Assembly: GCF_032854445.1 (NCBI RefSeq)
Contig: NC_088298.1
Span: 22,465,295 to 22,529,294, forward strand
Direction: 5' to 3'
Origin: Liolophura sinensis
Lineage: Eukaryota; Mollusca; Polyplacophora; Chitonida; Chitonidae
DNA length: 64,000 bases
Shown here: positions 36,360-47,600 of the stretch, piece by piece
Position numbering within the stretch: the stretch's first letter is position 1
Layout: each line of letters begins with the position of its first letter
Position numbers and translations under genes: made by a program
Notes under the pieces: model-generated
What the model was told of the DNA's origin: nothing
Databases searched by the model: none
The model's input: only the letters and a program-made list of their open reading frames with translations

Positions 36360-36980
36360 CCTGATGTGGTGGGTCCCGTTTGTATATTGCCAATATCAGT
36401 ATGTATATACCAGTCATCTCTAACCTTTAAGTAAGATCGCCGGACCAGTGCTTATTTGTGGTAGTCGTCACTTGAGAAAGTCCGTAAAGAATCGTCGATT
36501 AGGCCCAAACAGATTTCATATCAGGGAGACCCGAGGTAATCCACACAGTCCGCTTTCGTTTCTCAATAGATCCGTGTCAATTATTTACAGTTCCTGATTT
36601 TACAGTCACACCACAACATGGCGTCCACTGATGGCTCGGCAAAAGTAATAATTTATTCATCGGACTAATTCCAAGTGGGAATCCCACAGTCATCCAAAGA
36701 ACCCGAGGTAAAACTAAACTTCATCCAACCTGAGCCGACGGCCTCGGGGTAAATTTGCAACCACAGCATCGTGGACATTGCGCAGTAGCCATTGTTTCAG
36801 AGTGAAATGACGAGCTAGGCGCACTATCTGCTTTTCACGCATTATCACGCGAGATTTGTAAAATTGGAGCATTGCTGTAAACGTGAATTTGCGAGTCACG
36901 TGGTCTGTCTGGTCGAGAATGACCATGGTGTACCTTACTGGAAATGACAGAAGTTTACAACATTAAAGACTACAGCAGAG
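36360..36980. other. no gene seen (intron of Ly6 gene 2)
   Basis: Unassigned sequence. Confidence 0.4.
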
Positions 36981-36989
36981 ACAGTCAAG

Positions 36990-37140
36990 CCAGAGCAGCG
37001 ACAATAGCGTGATAGTTGCATGGCAAATGATCACACGTAACCGATGAATACGAGTTTTTGTCAGTTTACCTCAGTTGGGTTTTTATTCTGACTGGTCATG
37101 TAAATGCTGAAATAGGAGCAACTTACACGCCTTATACCAC
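36990..37140 (-). repeat. pearl-like element fragment, minus strand
   Basis: CACACGTAACCGATGAATAC ... TGTCAGTTTACCTCAGTTGG ... GGTCATGTAAATGCTGAAAT is the inverse of blocks seen in plus-strand copies (GGTAAATTGAC, CATTTACATGAAC). Confidence 0.55.
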
Positions 37141-37176
37141 CTTGCCTTAAAGACAAAAACTACTCTGAAATGAAAT

Positions 37177-37552
37177 AAATAACATTTGAAAGACCATTAA
37201 GAACTGTTCCGGAAAATTGTTGGATTTATTTTTTTCGAATTTTTCTAACCGAGTAGAACTGAGTTAAAAGATCGGATTCTACGGTGATCTGTTTGCCTTC
37301 AAGGTTGATTCAAGGTCGATTCAAGATTAAATATGCAAATACATACACAGGTCTGTATGTATATATATTTTGAATGATAAAATGTAGCAGTCTAATGTGT
37401 GTTAAGTAACTAAAACCTTATATGACCTTCACTAGTAGCAATGTGGTCAGAAAAGGTCACTACAGAATAAAATGTTCAAATGTATATAACTAGGTTAAAC
37501 CAACTGTAAAAAAATATATATTTTCCTACATAGTTTTTAATGATGGCTCATA
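37177..37552. mobile_element. MITE-like element, inverse copy of the one at 22.3 kb
   Basis: The ends AAAGACCATTAAGAACTGTT and CATAGTTTTTAATGATGGCT are imperfect inverted repeats. The interior GATAAAATGTAGCAGTCTAA matches the inverse of 22493-22530. Confidence 0.7.
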
Positions 37553-37789
37553 CTCCTTTTTCGTGTTTTCTTTGCCTTTAAGTAAAATTAGTTAGGAATG
37601 TAAAATATGCAGTGATATTAATTGCAATATATTACTGGTATGAAACATAAATTCCTCGTCTGACCACGTCTGTTTGGACACAGGTACTGTAAATTCAATC
37701 TACGTCCAACGTTTCTCTTTCAGAAATCTGCTTCTTGCGTAATGAGTCAGCCGCAGTATACATTCTTTTTAATGTGCATTTCTTTTAAT

Positions 37790-38045
37790 GTGATTGTATG
37801 TTAAATGTGATGATATCACAGCATTTTGATTAATTCCAGACCGGTGACGTCTAATAAATTCCAAACAAGATCACTGCATTTCTTTTACCTAATTATGCTC
37901 AAGTCATGGTGCTAGGGGGCGTGTTAATTGTTCATTTACATGAACAAACAGGTAAACTGATAATAGGCCGTATTTCACCGCTTACGCGTGACCATTTACC
38001 AGTTCTAACATTGTCGCCGCCGCTATGTTGTAGGTCTTTGACTAT
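37790..38045 (+). repeat. pearl-like element, one 48-bp unit remnant
   Basis: Nearly complete body: CAGACCGGTGACGTCTAATA, GTCATGGTGCTAGGGGGCGT, TAGGCCGTATTTCACCGCTT, GCGTGACCATTTACCAG, then a remnant of the 48-bp unit. It is a good copy for a consensus. Confidence 0.75.
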
Positions 38046-38154
38046 AACCAAGGGTTTCTTTTAATGGTAGGTATGGACAAAATGCTCCAGATACTTGGAT
38101 TCTATTGTACCTAATCCGATATTTGTGTCTGCATTTTCTGAAACATCGGTGTGT

Positions 38155-38475
38155 CATAATCCGGAACTTCGGTTTGAACATCTATGAACTTCGGGACGCA
38201 TAATCTGGGACATGGGGCCGCTTAGGTCGAGACTTGGGGCCGAATAACTCTGCAATATGGACCGCTTAATCTGGGACATGGGGCCGCTTAGGTCGAGACT
38301 TGGGGCCGAATAACTCTGCCATTTGGACCGCTTAATCTGGGACATGGGGCCGCTCAGGTCGAGACTTGGGGCCGCATAACTCAGCAATTTGGACCGCTTA
38401 ATCTGGGACATGGGGCCGCTTAGGTCGAGACTTGGGGCCGTATAACTGCAATTTGGACCGCTAAATCTGGGCCAT
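38155..38475 (+). repeat. minisatellite, 66-bp unit, about 4.5 copies
   Basis: The unit includes CTTAATCTGGGACATGGGGC and CGCTTAGGTCGAGACTTGGG. The period is a multiple of three, so the minus strand shows a 22-residue repeat, which I treat as spurious. Confidence 0.93.
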
Positions 38476-38479
38476 TCGG

Positions 38480-39325
38480 CAGTTTAACCCGGGAGTGAGG
38501 GCCCCTTAAATACAATGACAACCTCGCCGTGTAACAGTAACCACAATTCAGATTCATTATATGTTCTCGTTGTCAAATTACGGGGCACCACAAAATGACA
38601 TTCGTTTTCCTCCGCCCATACATCCTTCACTTTTGTTCCACGGATAATTTTAAGGGTACTTTCGTGTCACGATTGGGAATTTTTATTGGCGGCTTTTACA
38701 AAATGCTGCCCGATGTTTTTGCGTAAAATTGATGCTCCATTTTCTCGTAACTGACTAAAGATAATCTGAGTCTCGCCTATATGAATTCTCGCGAGAATGC
38801 AATTTGTCAGAAACGCCAAAATTATGCCACTTTAATGATAATTGCTATGTGCTACTCCGCTTTTGCAATCAGGAACCCCTCCGCAAGAGAATAAAGATCA
38901 ATACATTTTTATTCATTTATCGCATAATGTATATCAAAATATGCCCACGTAGACTATGCTCTATCTTATAACGAAGAAAGGAGGCTAAAACTCGTAAATG
39001 CCACCTGTGTCCAAGACAACATAATGACACATTGATCTCTCTTGACTGACATTAGGGACATCATAGTCACAGGCTTTCTATGAAAACAACACCACCATAT
39101 AGCCTGAGTACGGTTGCCCAACGCACCCGTGGAACCCTGGCACAGCTGCGGCCATCGGCTAATCATCACACGGCCGTCGCCGCTGTAGTGTAATTCAACT
39201 CGAAGTCCATTTCTGACACCTCAGCCGTAATGACATCCATTTCAATTTTGGCACATTATCATATTCGATTGGAATTGCAAACATTGTCTTTATTTCACTC
39301 AGTTATCATTTTTTTATATTGAGCG
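38480..39325. other. no gene seen (intron of Ly6 gene 2)
   Basis: Unassigned sequence. Confidence 0.4.
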
Positions 39326-39625
39326 ATGTCACTGTACGACCCGGTCACTTTGCTTTGTTTAAAATGTTATTGTAAGTTAACTGTGTTGACAAAACAGCAT
39401 TTTAAGTAATTCTAGAATAGTGACGTCTAACATAATGCAACGAACATCACGGGGCATGTAATTGCCCACTATTTTAAGCATTGACATGCATTGGTAGAAT
39501 TAAACCCTGAGTTAAATTGACAAGAGGCCGCATTAGGCGGTTAAGTGCCAATTATCACACTGTCGTCACTGCTCTTGTTTTGCCGTCTATGCTGTAAGTC
39601 TTTTACTATACATTTATTTGTTGCG
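39326..39625 (+). repeat. pearl-like element, one 48-bp unit
   Basis: Body GTAATTCTAGAATAGTGACG, GTTAAATTGACAAGAGGCCG, then ATCACACTGTCGTCACTGCT. It lies about 100 bases beyond the donor of Ly6 gene 2 exon 1. Confidence 0.7.
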
Positions 39626-39728
39626 CTACAATATTCAATGTATTTATACATGACAACTAGCCCAGGACTGTTATAAACTTGCCTGGGAATAGAGTTAGTA
39701 TGATGAATACAGATGCTGAGAAACTCAC

Positions 39729-39792
39729 CTGGCAGTGATGCTAGTGTGATCAGGAAAGATGTGAGTGAAAAAGTTGATATAGACTTCGGCAT
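39729..39792 (-). CDS. Ly6/uPAR domain protein 2, exon 1 (signal peptide)
   Basis: This is the start exon of a complete three-exon Ly6 gene on the minus strand. The ATG at 39792 has a reasonable context (acagccATGC). The 21 complete codons encode a signal peptide with a hydrophobic core (FLITLASL) and a small residue near the probable cleavage site. The exon ends G|GTGAGT in phase 1, matching the acceptor phase of exon 2 at 34008. A T-rich tract ending in gtag at about 39850 could be the acceptor of an untranslated 5' exon. The joined gene (exons 1, 2 and 3) encodes about 150 residues: signal peptide, one Ly6/uPAR domain and a hydrophobic C-terminus. The first intron is 5.7 kb and is full of repeats. 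Confidence 0.75.
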
Positions 39793-40424
39793 GGCTGTAA
39801 GCTTAACGTCACCGGTACTGGAACACCAGAGATTTCGTCAGGCAGTTGTCTACAAAAAAAAATTAAAGAGTGAAAAAACATAGAATTCGTCAGGCGCTTG
39901 TACGCTAAAAAGAACGGATGAAAACAGCCGGGGGTCTAGGCTGACTGTTTGCAAACAAGAACAGATTAAGCTGTCTGACTAACTTAACATCTGAAAAAAC
40001 CAGGTCATTTGTAAGACACATGATTACGAAAAGAAGAGACAGAAAAGTTGAATACAAGTCATGCATGAAAACCACAATATTTTTTGGAAAATCGAAATTA
40101 TGTCTCCCAGATGTATAAAATACACAACATACGGAAAAACCGAAAAAATTGGCTGGCCGCTGTCTGGAAAACAGACATATCAGTTGAATGTATACAGTCT
40201 TTTCATGAATGAGAGAAAGCAGAGAGCCCAAAGAAAGCAAAACAAACTCCGGCCAACCATTTATGAACTCACTCACATTTGATGCAAATTACATGACTTT
40301 AGCCGCGTGCAGTGCGTGCCTTATGTGAATGCCCTATTGCTGGAAGACACGTGGTCTCAAACGAACACCATACAAGATCATCGAAACAGCCCAAAAAGCG
40401 AGATTCAACCGTTATTGCCTTCGA

Positions 40425-40790
40425 GTGAGTGAGTGAGTGCTTGGGGTTTAACGTCGTACTCAACAATTTTTCAGTCATATGACGACGAAGGAATCTTTAG
40501 GGTGCATGTACGTGCAACGTGCCTCCTTGTAGCAGGACGGATTTCCACCGCTCTTTTATTTAGTGCTGATTCACTGAGACGACTTACCGAAGGCAAGTTA
40601 GCTGCCCCTCCCGAGCCATTATACTGATACGGGTCAACCAGTCGTTGCACTATCCCCTTCACGCTGAACGCCAAGCGAGGAAGTTACAACTTCCTCTTTT
40701 AAAGTCTTAGGTGTGACTCGATCAAGGATTGATCCTGGATCTACCGGTCCCGAAGCGGACGTTCTACCAACTGTGCTATCCGGGCCGGTT
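40425..40790 (-). mobile_element. SINE family B, full length with target-site duplication
   Basis: From a GAGTGAGTGAG tail to a head ending CTATCCGGGCCGG. TTATTGCCTTCGA flanks it on both sides (40412-40424 and 40791-40803), a perfect 13-base duplication, indicating a fairly recent retroposition. Confidence 0.95.
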
Positions 40791-40899
40791 TTATTGCCTT
40801 CGAAGCATGGAATATAACAGGTATATGTCAATCTTAAAAATTCCTTTTTAGTGTTGGGTGGGCGTTCTCTAAATACAGCCAGCTGGGTAACCCACATAC

Positions 40900-40960
40900 A
40901 AGTCGGGCAATTCATTACCAAAATCCACAGGAATAAAACAGATAGTAGTTTTGATGGCAT
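40900..40960 (-). CDS. possible alternative signal-peptide exon (Ly6 gene 2 or a separate gene)
   Basis: On the minus strand an ATG at 40960 opens a 20-codon signal-peptide-like segment (MPSKLLSVLFLWILVMNCPT). It reaches the good donor GTATGT in phase 1, the same phase as exon 1 at 39729. It could therefore splice to the Ly6 exon at 34008 and give a second form differing only in the signal peptide, or it could start another gene. No Ly6-type exon of its own was found between 40900 and 39800. If the donor is not used, the frame stays open into SINE sequence. Start and splice use are inference. Confidence 0.4.
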
Positions 40961-41177
40961 GATAGATGGACGGGATCTTTGTGGGGCTCGGTAAACAATG
41001 ACACGTCTCTCTGTGCTAAAGTGTTTCATTATCACAACAATTAAACACTATTCAGCCCAAGTCGTACATTTTGTATGAATCCTAGTGACACGTGAAAATT
41101 TACCTTAATCTAGTGGAAAATATAGAAAAATAAAACATGTACAACTCAGTTGAATACTGGGATGTTGTAGAGTTAAT

Positions 41178-41419
41178 TCGTCTCCGTGGCTGAGGTGATT
41201 AGCGTGCCAGGGCGGCGCAATGACCCAGGAGCCTCTAACTAATGCGGTCGCTGTGGGTTCAAGCCCACCTCATGCTGCATTCCTCTCCGGCCGTACATGG
41301 GAAGGTCTGTCAGCAACCTGCGGATGGCCGTCTTTCTGCCCACCATAATGCTAGCCGTCGTCGTATAAGTGAAATATTTTTGAGTACGGCGTAATACACC
41401 ATTCAAAAAAATAAATAAA
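41178..41419 (+). repeat. SINE family A, full length
   Basis: Head CTCCGTGGCTGAGGTGATTA, B-box-like GGTTCAAGCCC, conserved body, tail AAATAAATAAA. About 20 bases are missing in the middle of the body. Confidence 0.88.
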
Positions 41420-41895
41420 ATCAATACATCTACATGGTAGGTAAATTGCGTTCAAACGATACTTTTTCACCCCAATGTTTACATATTTCATGTTCATAAT
41501 GGATAAGGCAGCTAGTGGTGTAGGTAAATGGGGGCTGGTTACTTTTATTTCTCTGTTTCATACCCCTCTCAAAATAGGGTTGGAGTATTTGTGCACTTTA
41601 CTATGGCTTTAAGCATATACATGAACAGACGGAATAAAAGTGACCATTTGGCAACAATCACACTCAGCTATAGTTGTGCACAGATATACCGTGTCTTCCT
41701 GTGACAGGGCGAGTCAAATCATGCCTCCAAAATGCTACCGCCACTGAAGTATCATGTCCAAGACACCAGACATGACACACAACCCAATCACATTATACTG
41801 ACACCGGGTCTCGCAATCCTGTTTCCTTGCTCTATCCTGTCAGTGCAGAGAGCCAAGGCAGCAACAAGTGCCACATTTTAAAGTCTTTGGTAAAG
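41420..41895. other. no gene seen
   Basis: Unassigned sequence. Confidence 0.4.
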
Positions 41896-42045
41896 CACTC
41901 ACTCACTCCCGTGTCCGATGAGGTTTGTCCGCCATCGCGACGCAATCACCCAGGAGTCGCTGTGAGTTCAAGTCCAGCTCAAACAGGCTTCCTCTCCGGC
42001 CGTACGTGGGAAGGTCTACCAACAACCTGCGGATGGCCCTGCGTA
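41896..42045 (+). repeat. SINE B tail fused to SINE A body
   Basis: AAGCACTCACTCACTCCC (family B tail) is followed at once by family A sequence (GTGAGTTCAAGTCCAGCTC ... GGAAGGTCTACC). Confidence 0.65.
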
Positions 42046-42238
42046 TATTCGTCAACATGCAGCATCACTGATCGTTACCTCAGGTAAGAATTCCATTACT
42101 AATTTAACACTCAATCCTGTTGCCATTTGGGATAGTCCATTTATCGAAATGTATGCTTAACACATATGGACAACTTTCACAATGCATGCATTTTAAACTC
42201 AACATTATGATGTACCCTATGTAGCTCTGTACACTCAC

Positions 42239-42310
42239 CATTCCAGCTGATAGCTCACGAGAAGTTATCCTCCAAAACGTGGCTTTGATGCACTTCCCAA
42301 CTTCATGCAT
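42239..42310 (-). other. exon-like open frame before a strong donor
   Basis: The minus-strand frame here includes KCIKATFWRITSRELSAGM and ends exactly at a strong GTGAGT donor (42239-42234). No good acceptor is visible upstream. It could be a later exon of the unknown minus-strand gene, but phase 2 is needed to join exon d and cannot be shown here. Confidence 0.15.
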
Positions 42311-42879
42311 GAACAAAATTCGCGTCAGTCTATATGAAGTGCAAGCTAGATAGCTATCTAGCATATATATCCTCTGACAGGAGAAAGATCCGATAACGAA
42401 AAACGATGATACTGCTATATATCTGTGATATAAACTAGGTATATAATGAAATGTACAGGTCTCCCACTTGACTGCCAATCACTATTGTGACCCATATTAA
42501 CCTCATAACGGTATCATGCAGGGCCCCTCGGGCGCGGAACATAGGCACTTACCACCGGATCGATAAACAGCAACGGTGGCAGCTGTGGCGTTTATACCGA
42601 AACATACACTATGGCTCTGATCCGCATATGTTGACACCTGCCTCGTTATGATATGCATCGATGATTGTTGCTATTCTAGCCTACAGTTCCACGTGCACAT
42701 ATGGTGCATGGTCGCACTTATAGCTGGTATATACCAGGACTCCCATCAGGTTTCGCTTTGGATCTTAATTATCTGCTACAACAAGAACTGGTGCACCTGT
42801 TATCATATTTTATTTATTTTATTATTTTTTTTGTTTGTTTATTTATTTTCTTGGTATGAAAAACAAATAGTTGTCTTAA

Positions 42880-43110
42880 AACAAAACGGAAAGTGAGAAA
42901 ATGAGTGTCTAGTTAAAGCGTTTGCTTACTGCGATTATCATACCCTTGACCAAGGAGGACATGTGTTCGAATCCAGCAGTCGCTCTTTTGGTGGTGGCTT
43001 TTAAGTCGGGTTTTTGGAAGGTCGACTCAGGAATAATCTGTTTTGTTCACCAAATAAACCTGAAGAATTCTTGAGCAAGGCGTTGCGCACCAATCTACCC
43101 ATCCATCCAT
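42880..43110 (+). repeat. tRNA-like dispersed repeat fragment
   Basis: GTTAAAGCGTTTGCTTACTG and GTGTTCGAATCCAGC resemble A and B boxes. A related piece (AAGCGGTAGCTTGCTAGCTT) is at 53.8 kb. Confidence 0.45.
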
Positions 43111-43309
43111 CAGTCAATCAATCAGTTTCGGCAGGATTCGGCATAAGGCAACTTTTACCTCATTGGCAAAGTACTCTTTGTTGGTAGAGCTAGCTAAGCA
43201 CCATATTTCCTAATTAATAAAATTGGGTCTGTTTGAAAAGAAAGGCCAGCACCACTTGGATGCATGCGGCACTGGGTCCGGTTTCACGAAACTTCTTAAC
43301 CTGTTTTCT

Positions 43310-43395
43310 TTGCTTAAGCAAACATTTCTTAATATTTTTTCTTTGCTTAAGCAAACGCTTCTGAACGTTTTTTTCTTTGCTTAAGCAAAACGCGT
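43310..43395 (+). repeat. short tandem repeat with palindromic core
   Basis: TTTCTTTGCTTAAGCAAA occurs three times, about 32 bases apart. TTTGCTTAAGCAAA is a perfect 14-base palindrome. Confidence 0.85.
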
Positions 43396-43539
43396 TTTCT
43401 TTAAACTACATAATACTATACTTATGTAGTGTCTGAAGAATGAAGTTGTTTCGAAATACACTTCATGTAAACAAAAAACTACCGACCCTAGCAATTTACT
43501 GAACTTAAGAAATCTCCTGGTTTAACTGTGATTGAATGA

Positions 43540-43700
43540 ATAGGCCCATCTGTCCGTTTGTCTATCCGTCTGTTTGTCTGTCCTGGACTATCCGCCTGTT
43601 TGTCTGCCCTGGCCTATCCGCCTGTTTGTCTGCCCTGACCTATCCGTCTATTTGTCTGTCATGGCCTATCCGTCAGTTTGTCTATCCGTCTGTCCTTCGA
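43540..43700 (+). repeat. minisatellite, about 27-bp unit, degenerate
   Basis: CTATCCGCCTGTTTGTCTGC and variants, about 6 copies. Plus-strand translation is a Pro/Ser/Cys repeat, not taken as a gene. Confidence 0.85.
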
Positions 43701-44005
43701 TTTCTCCAAAACCATTCACAGGCTAACATCAGAAGTACCAGGTGGATTACCGACGAGTCAAGGACGTGAGATGTACAGTAACGAAAAAATTGTACACGCA
43801 AATTAGCCGTTGGTAACGTCCGTCATTTCATACAACTGTGGCCTTCGGTTTACATACAAAACCTATATTCATCAGATCTACAAAAGGGCTTAGCGCTGTT
43901 GCGTACATAGCCTATAATTCTTCTAACATTATGTCAACTATGCATGAAACGATATAATTTAAAAATTAGCTACCGCCACCAAGACACCGGGTATCTCATA
44001 CCAAA

Positions 44006-44310
44006 TCTGACCACATGGGTGGCCTAATAACCAGAACGTCCGCCTGGAAGTCGAGAGACCTGGGATCAAACCCGGGTTGGGTTATACGAATGACTTCAAA
44101 AATGGTACTTGCTGCGGCCTCGCGTGGCGTTCAGCACACGGAGATTGGAGCAAAGGAACAGGATTGTTTGGCCCAGTGTCAGTAAAATGTGACTGGGTGA
44201 GGTGTCATGCCTGGTGCCTTCGGCATGATACCTCAGTCGTGGCAGCATTTTGGCGGCGTGGACTCGTCCTGCTACAGTACATGTACACACACCTATGGTC
44301 TATTTCTTTT
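44006..44310 (+). repeat. SINE family C
   Basis: tRNA-like head (AATAACCAGAACGTCCGCCT, GGGATCAAACCC) and a body with GACTGGGTGAGGTGTCATGC, shared with the fragment at 1-200. Confidence 0.7.
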
Positions 44311-44439
44311 AGAGAGTCGCCTGTATTCAGCTGTCTGTAAAATCAATCGTATTCGCTACCAAAATTGCCTTTAATCAGTGACACGTAACATCCCAAGTTC
44401 TACAATTTGACATGATGAACGTCCATATTATTACAAGAA

Positions 44440-44665
44440 AAATGCAGTCAGAATATTTTTTCTAATTCATAATGTTAAACTGCACAAGCTTAGTTTCGAC
44501 ATCAAGAACTAATTGCTTCGGGTGACGTCATAATTATTCAAAAGCAAGTTGCATCCTGTACAATGGGCGTGGAGAGTAATTTGTTTCACAATCACCGCAC
44601 CAACAAGCGGTTAGAACAAACTCCAGGAAAAAAAAACAAGCGGTCAGAACACACTCCAGGCAGTG
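44440..44665 (+). repeat. dispersed repeat, inverse copy at 48.6-48.83 kb
   Basis: GCTTCGGGTGACGTCATAAT and CAATGGGCGTGGAGAGTAAT match the inverse of 48.66-48.83 kb. Inside it, CAAGCGGTTAGAACA is tandemly duplicated. Confidence 0.75.
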
Positions 44666-44789
44666 ACACAACCTACACTACCGTCTCTGCGAATAGACTA
44701 TATGGTTTTAATTTCCTAACATCCGTCTCTAAATCCAAAACGCCGTGAGATCAAGTACTTCAAGAGATAAAATAAAATTCGTTTACCGT

Positions 44790-44950
44790 GTACCATGTTA
44801 GAATATGAGCTGTCAATGTTAAAATATGAATCTCAGTGTCGCTTTAATTGCAACTGTTCTTATATCCAAAGTTACGATCTAATTCAACACAATGAATATA
44901 CTTCTCCCAGCCCCGGGTTAAGCGGAATTAGATACAACCATGGAGCAGAG
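44790..44950 (+). repeat. dispersed repeat shared with 7.96-8.11 kb
   Basis: It aligns by eye with the copy at 7960-8110. Confidence 0.6.
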
Positions 44951-45317
44951 TGCCAGAGATTCTGGGCGCTCTGTTCATGTTTACTTGCAAGGAATTATAA
45001 AACTTAAGACACTTAGAGTGAAGGCGTTTGATGGAATAACCTTGACACACGAGTTTTTGCAGTAATAACCTGTGGCGTTGACTGAAATCGTCACATAACA
45101 CACAGGACCTAACAAATGCTGTAAAGCGAGATATGTACTCGCAATACGCAGATCCGTTCGGTACATTGTGGCCAGCGTAATAATAGGCGGTCGACGAGTC
45201 TAACTAACCTTGACTGACACTAGTATGAGGTGCGTATCTGTATATCACATGTAGAAAAGTTCGTCAGTGGTTTAATTCACTACAATGAGGTCGTCTTTTC
45301 CCACCGCTTACAAATCT

Positions 45318-45660
45318 CAGTGAGTGAGTACTTGGGGTTTAACGTCCTACTTTACAATTTTTCAGTCATATTAGAGTGCATGTAATGTTCCGCCTTGTTG
45401 CAGGACGGATTTCCACCGCTCTTTTATCTAGTGCTGCTTCAATGGGACGTCTTACCAAAGGCAAGTAAGTTGCCCAGCCCGAGCCATTATACTGACATGG
45501 GTCAACAAGTGGTTGCACTATCCCCTTACTGCTGAACGCCAAGCGAGGAAGTTACAACTTCTTCTTTTAAGGTCTTAGGTGTGACCCGACCCAGGATTGA
45601 CTTTGGATCTAACGCCACCCGAAACGGATGCTCTACCAACCGTGCCATCGGGGCCGGTCA
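45318..45660 (-). repeat. SINE family B, near full length
   Basis: Tail GTGAGTGAGTACTTGGGGTT at 45321, head ending CCATCGGGGCCGG. About 25 bases are lost after the tail. Confidence 0.9.
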
Positions 45661-45714
45661 CTTCTAGGTCTGTGTAACACTGACCACCATCGTATCATTA
45701 AAACATCTTGAGGT

Positions 45715-45800
45715 AAATCGACAATAAGAGGCCGTATTTCACCGCTCACGTGTGATAGACAACAAAACATATAAATTCTAACGTCATGTTATAAACGCCC
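45715..45800 (+). repeat. pearl-like element fragment
   Basis: GAGGTAAATCGACAATAAGA, GGCCGTATTTCACCGCTCAC, GTGTGATAGA. Confidence 0.5.
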
Positions 45801-46365
45801 TTTGTAGAATTATGACTAGTAAAATCCGCTGATGGTTAGATTTGTTGTACTTCATTGCGTACCAAAGGTCAATCATATCATTAAGCAATGCACCGAGGTT
45901 GAGATTTGCTCCATTACATAAGCTTACACACCCAGTGTATGCTCATGTGGTAAACCACCGACTGGACACCCATTGTCCAGCTGTAGTGCTGTTGCACTAA
46001 AACTTCATATCCCACCGTCATGAAAGATCAACCATGTTATGTATTATGTTAAACTATGCAAAAAAAATGCGGCACAGCCGGCAAGAAAAAAGCATTTATT
46101 GACGCTAATTGTAAAGTTTTTTTTTTAAATATTTGGTTGAAATGACACCGCGCGATTCTTGAAAAATAATCAATAGTTGTCAGATTCACTACAAACACGT
46201 TTAAGTAGGAGAAATAACTGGGAACAGTTGATTCTTGAAAAAGAATTGATGCTCCTTTTTCAAGAATCAACCGTTCCTTGTCGTTTGTCCAATACATAAG
46301 CGTCAACAGAAGCGTCATAATACATAAGCGTCAATGACTACTACATATCAATGTATGCCGAGATA
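45801..46365. other. no gene seen
   Basis: No supported exon. A local inverted repeat (TGATTCTTGAAAAAGAATTG and TTTTTCAAGAATCAACCGTT at 46228-46275) could form a hairpin. Confidence 0.4.
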
Positions 46366-46372
46366 TCCCCAG

Positions 46373-46466
46373 CAGGCCCGAGAAATTACAGGAACCTCCA
46401 TGAGAGCCATAGTGGCCTTCTCCACAGCCCGTCATGTCAAACTTGCGGACAGCAGCCAGTTTAGTA
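46373..46466 (+). pseudogene. possible upstream exon of the decarboxylase relic
   Basis: After an acceptor-like atatccccag, about 31 open codons contain AREITG and VAFSTARHVKLADS. These loosely resemble the family's segment before the cofactor-stacking His (normally a Ser-x-x-His-x-Ser pattern). The spacing to the exon at 47601 is reasonable and the strand agrees, but a second frame is open over the same bases and the donor is weak. A 43-bp minisatellite starts a few bases later. Confidence 0.25.
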
Positions 46467-46472
46467 GGTAGG

Positions 46473-46832
46473 CGATTGCAGTGTGGACCGTGGGAGTAAC
46501 ATGAGGGTTCTCTCAGTAAGAGTGTGTGGACCGTGGAAGTAACATGAGGGTTCTCTCAGTAAGAGTGTGTGGACCGTGGAAGTAACATGAGGGTTCTCTC
46601 AGTAAGAGTGTGTGGACCGTGGAAGTAACATGAGGGTTCTCTCAGTAAGAGTGTGTGGACCGTGGGAGTAACAGGAGGGTTCTCTCAGTAAGAGTGTGTG
46701 GACCGTGGGAGTAACATGAGGGTTCTCTCAGTAAGAGTGTGTGGACCGTGGGAGTAACAGGAGGGTTCTCTCAGTAAGAGTGTGTGGACCGTGGAAGTAA
46801 CATGAGGGTTCTCTCAGTAAGAGTGTGTGAGA
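46473..46832 (+). repeat. minisatellite, 43-bp unit, 8 copies
   Basis: The unit includes GTGTGGACCGTGGAAGTAAC and ATGAGGGTTCTCTCAGTAAG. It differs in sequence from the 43-bp array at 30.3 kb. It lies between the two decarboxylase-like remnants. Confidence 0.95.
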
Positions 46833-47049
46833 AAATGGAATGTGCTAAATTTCACTTGGCTTTACAAACTGATTTTTAGCCCACATTTTGTCATTATTAT
46901 TGAACTGTTTATGTCAATTTCATTGAACTTATAAAGAATTTACATATGCTGACAACAAGCATTAACTTAGACGTAATTACTTTTTATTATAGTTCCGTGA
47001 TCTTTATGACAGACCTAGCACACTCCCGTCATACACGGGCTCTCAGACC

Positions 47050-47405
47050 GGCCCCGATGGCACAGTTGGTAGAGCGTCCGCGGCGGGAGCAGTAGATCCA
47101 GGATGAATCCTGGGTCGAGTCACACCTAAGACTTTAAAAGAAGAAGTTGTAACTTCCTGGCTTGGCGTTCAGCATTAAGGGGATAGTGCAACGACTGGTT
47201 CACCCATGTCAGTATAATGGCTCGGGCGGGGTACCTTACTTGCCTTCGGTTAGGCGTCTCAGTGAAGCAGCCCTAGATAAAAGTTTGGTGGAAATCCGTC
47301 CTGCAACAAGGAGGTGCATTACATACACCCTAAGGATTCCTTCGTCGTCATATGACGGAAAAATTGTTGAGCACGACGTTAAACCCCAAGCACTCACTCA
47401 CTCAA
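47050..47405 (+). repeat. SINE family B, full length
   Basis: Head GGCCCCGATGGCACAGTTGG to tail CCAAGCACTCACTCACTCA. It probably sits in an intron of the decarboxylase relic. Confidence 0.93.
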
Positions 47406-47600
47406 ATTGGAAGTCCGTAAAATCGTACATCGTGTATCAGAGATCTGTTAATATGTACATGTTGTTCACTGAATTAGCAAATGAAAGTATTGCTTTGGAA
47501 GTCAGGGATCAACGTCAACTATTAGGTTCAAAAGTTTTCCTTTGAATAAAACTAACGTGTAAACCAGAATAAACTGAGATTCATTTGTCTTATACTCCAG

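Noticed and set aside
39905-40276. 123-codon minus-strand frame upstream of Ly6 gene 2
   Set aside because: It begins at a GTG, has no domain signature, and ends before the start exon without a usable donor.
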